From NCBI GenBank assembly GCA_005877525.1, contig VBON01000280.1:764-5966 (forward strand): a stretch of 5,203 bases of DNA. The letters run 5' to 3'. Under the pieces are notes generated by a model that was given only the letters and a program-made list of their open reading frames with translations, was not told the origin of the DNA and did no database searches. Made by a program: the position numbers and the translations under genes. Source of the stretch: Nitrospirota bacterium. GTDB taxonomy: Bacteria > Nitrospirota > Nitrospiria > Nitrospirales > NS-4. Below, piece after piece: positions 4,934 through 5,203 of the stretch (positions within the stretch are counted from its first letter, which is position 1; each line of letters starts with the position of its first letter).

Positions 4934-4963
4934 CGCGGCCGCCAAAACGGCCGATTTTCCCGG
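4934..4963 (+). repeat. Solo copy of the 30-bp repeat
   Basis: Aligned on GCCAA, bases 4941-4963 match 3358-3380 of tandem unit 2 at about 20 of 23 positions (GCCAA, ACGGCCG and TTTCCCG are shared). The copy ends directly against the stop codon of the minus-strand redox enzyme (4964-4966). A C-rich tract precedes it, as at the tandem array. Confidence 0.65.
4936..4958 (+). terminator. Possible intrinsic terminator after the membrane-protein gene
   Basis: CGGCCG (4936-4941) and CGGCCG (4948-4953) pair around the loop CCAAAA, followed by A and four T (4955-4958). The stem is only six GC pairs and the T-run is short. The hairpin is part of the repeat copy, so this could be a side effect of the repeat. 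In the other direction, it lies just after the redox-enzyme stop but lacks a T-run. Confidence 0.4.
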
Positions 4964-5203
4964 TTACCGCCGCAGACCGCAGTATCGGGCAATCCCGTCT
5001 CGGTACCGGAGCCAATGGTTCAAACCGTCTTGCATGGACTGAAGAATAAGTTGCTGGTCCGCCGCTCCGGTGGCATAGGTCAGGACGGTTTGCCAGGCCG
5101 TCTGGCGATGCCCCGCTTCCACCATCAGATGCACCCGGATGAGATCCAGGTATTTGGGGTCGATGCCGTAGTTCTGGACCAGGGGGTGCTTGCGGACAAG
5201 TTC
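4964..5203 (-). CDS. Heme-oxygenase-like (PqqC/TenA-type) iron-containing redox enzyme, C-terminal part
   Basis: The minus-strand frame is open from the right edge to TAA at 4964-4966, giving the last 79 residues of a protein whose start is outside the window. The fragment reads HPLVQNYGIDPKYLDLIRVHL, with the motif HLMVEAGH (residues 25-32, H-x3-E-x2-H), then AWQTVLTYA, QLILQSMQDGLNHWLRYRDGI. Two long helices with this H-x3-[D/E]-x2-H pattern and a Trp-rich final helix are characteristic of the heme-oxygenase-like fold used by PqqC, TenA, CADD and the iron-containing redox enzyme family; the motif would supply metal ligands in the last group. The exact subfamily and substrate cannot be fixed without the N-terminal half. 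It ends against the solo 30-bp repeat and is convergent with the membrane-protein gene. Confidence 0.7.
   Translation of the reverse strand, partial: ELVRKHPLVQNYGIDPKYLDLIRVHLMVEAGHRQTAWQTVLTYATGAADQQLILQSMQDGLNHWLRYRDGIARYCGLRR

Overview
The window looks like an accessory stretch of a moderately GC-rich, Gram-negative-type bacterial chromosome. The protein set (DUF5069, DUF3386, a secreted GlcG/HbpS-like protein, a ClpS with an NCD pocket, a heme-oxygenase-like redox enzyme) and the dense packing of small genes remind me of Nitrospira/Nitrospirota. That is an inference from family resemblance; no taxonomic marker is present.

Layout. Bases 2-559 (+) hold the C-terminal part of a D-2-hydroxyacid dehydrogenase that enters from the left edge. 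A near-consensus sigma-70 promoter (571-599) then drives a 145-residue protein (628-1065, +) built from two copies of a DQKAWL...SVIS module that looks like a ribbon-helix-helix fold. Convergent with it, three base pairs away, is a compact minus-strand operon read from about 2792 down to 1069: a DUF3386 protein (broken by a +1 frameshift at a 16-bp tandem repeat), a DUF5069 protein and an exported GlcG/HbpS-like protein. Gaps are 9 and 10 nt, with ribosome sites touching the preceding stop codons. Divergent from the operon is a mini release factor with a GGQ motif (2847-3194, +).

Bases 3195-3497 hold no convincing gene. They carry an AT-rich inverted repeat, three tandem copies of a 30-bp hairpin-forming repeat, and an extended -10 promoter overlaid by inverted repeats. 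Two small unrecognised genes follow (3498-3845 and 3870-4142, +). Convergent with them is a minus-strand clpS-like gene (4439-4156) whose two halves lie in different frames. A four-helix membrane protein (4517-4891, +) is followed by a solo copy of the 30-bp repeat (4934-4963), which abuts the stop codon of a partial heme-oxygenase-like redox enzyme that runs off the right edge (5203-4964, -).

The genes do not form one obvious pathway. The most notable points are the 30-bp repeat family with apparent stem covariation, the duplicated RHH-like protein behind a strong promoter, and two independently frame-broken genes (DUF3386 and clpS), which suggest either local gene decay or assembly errors.
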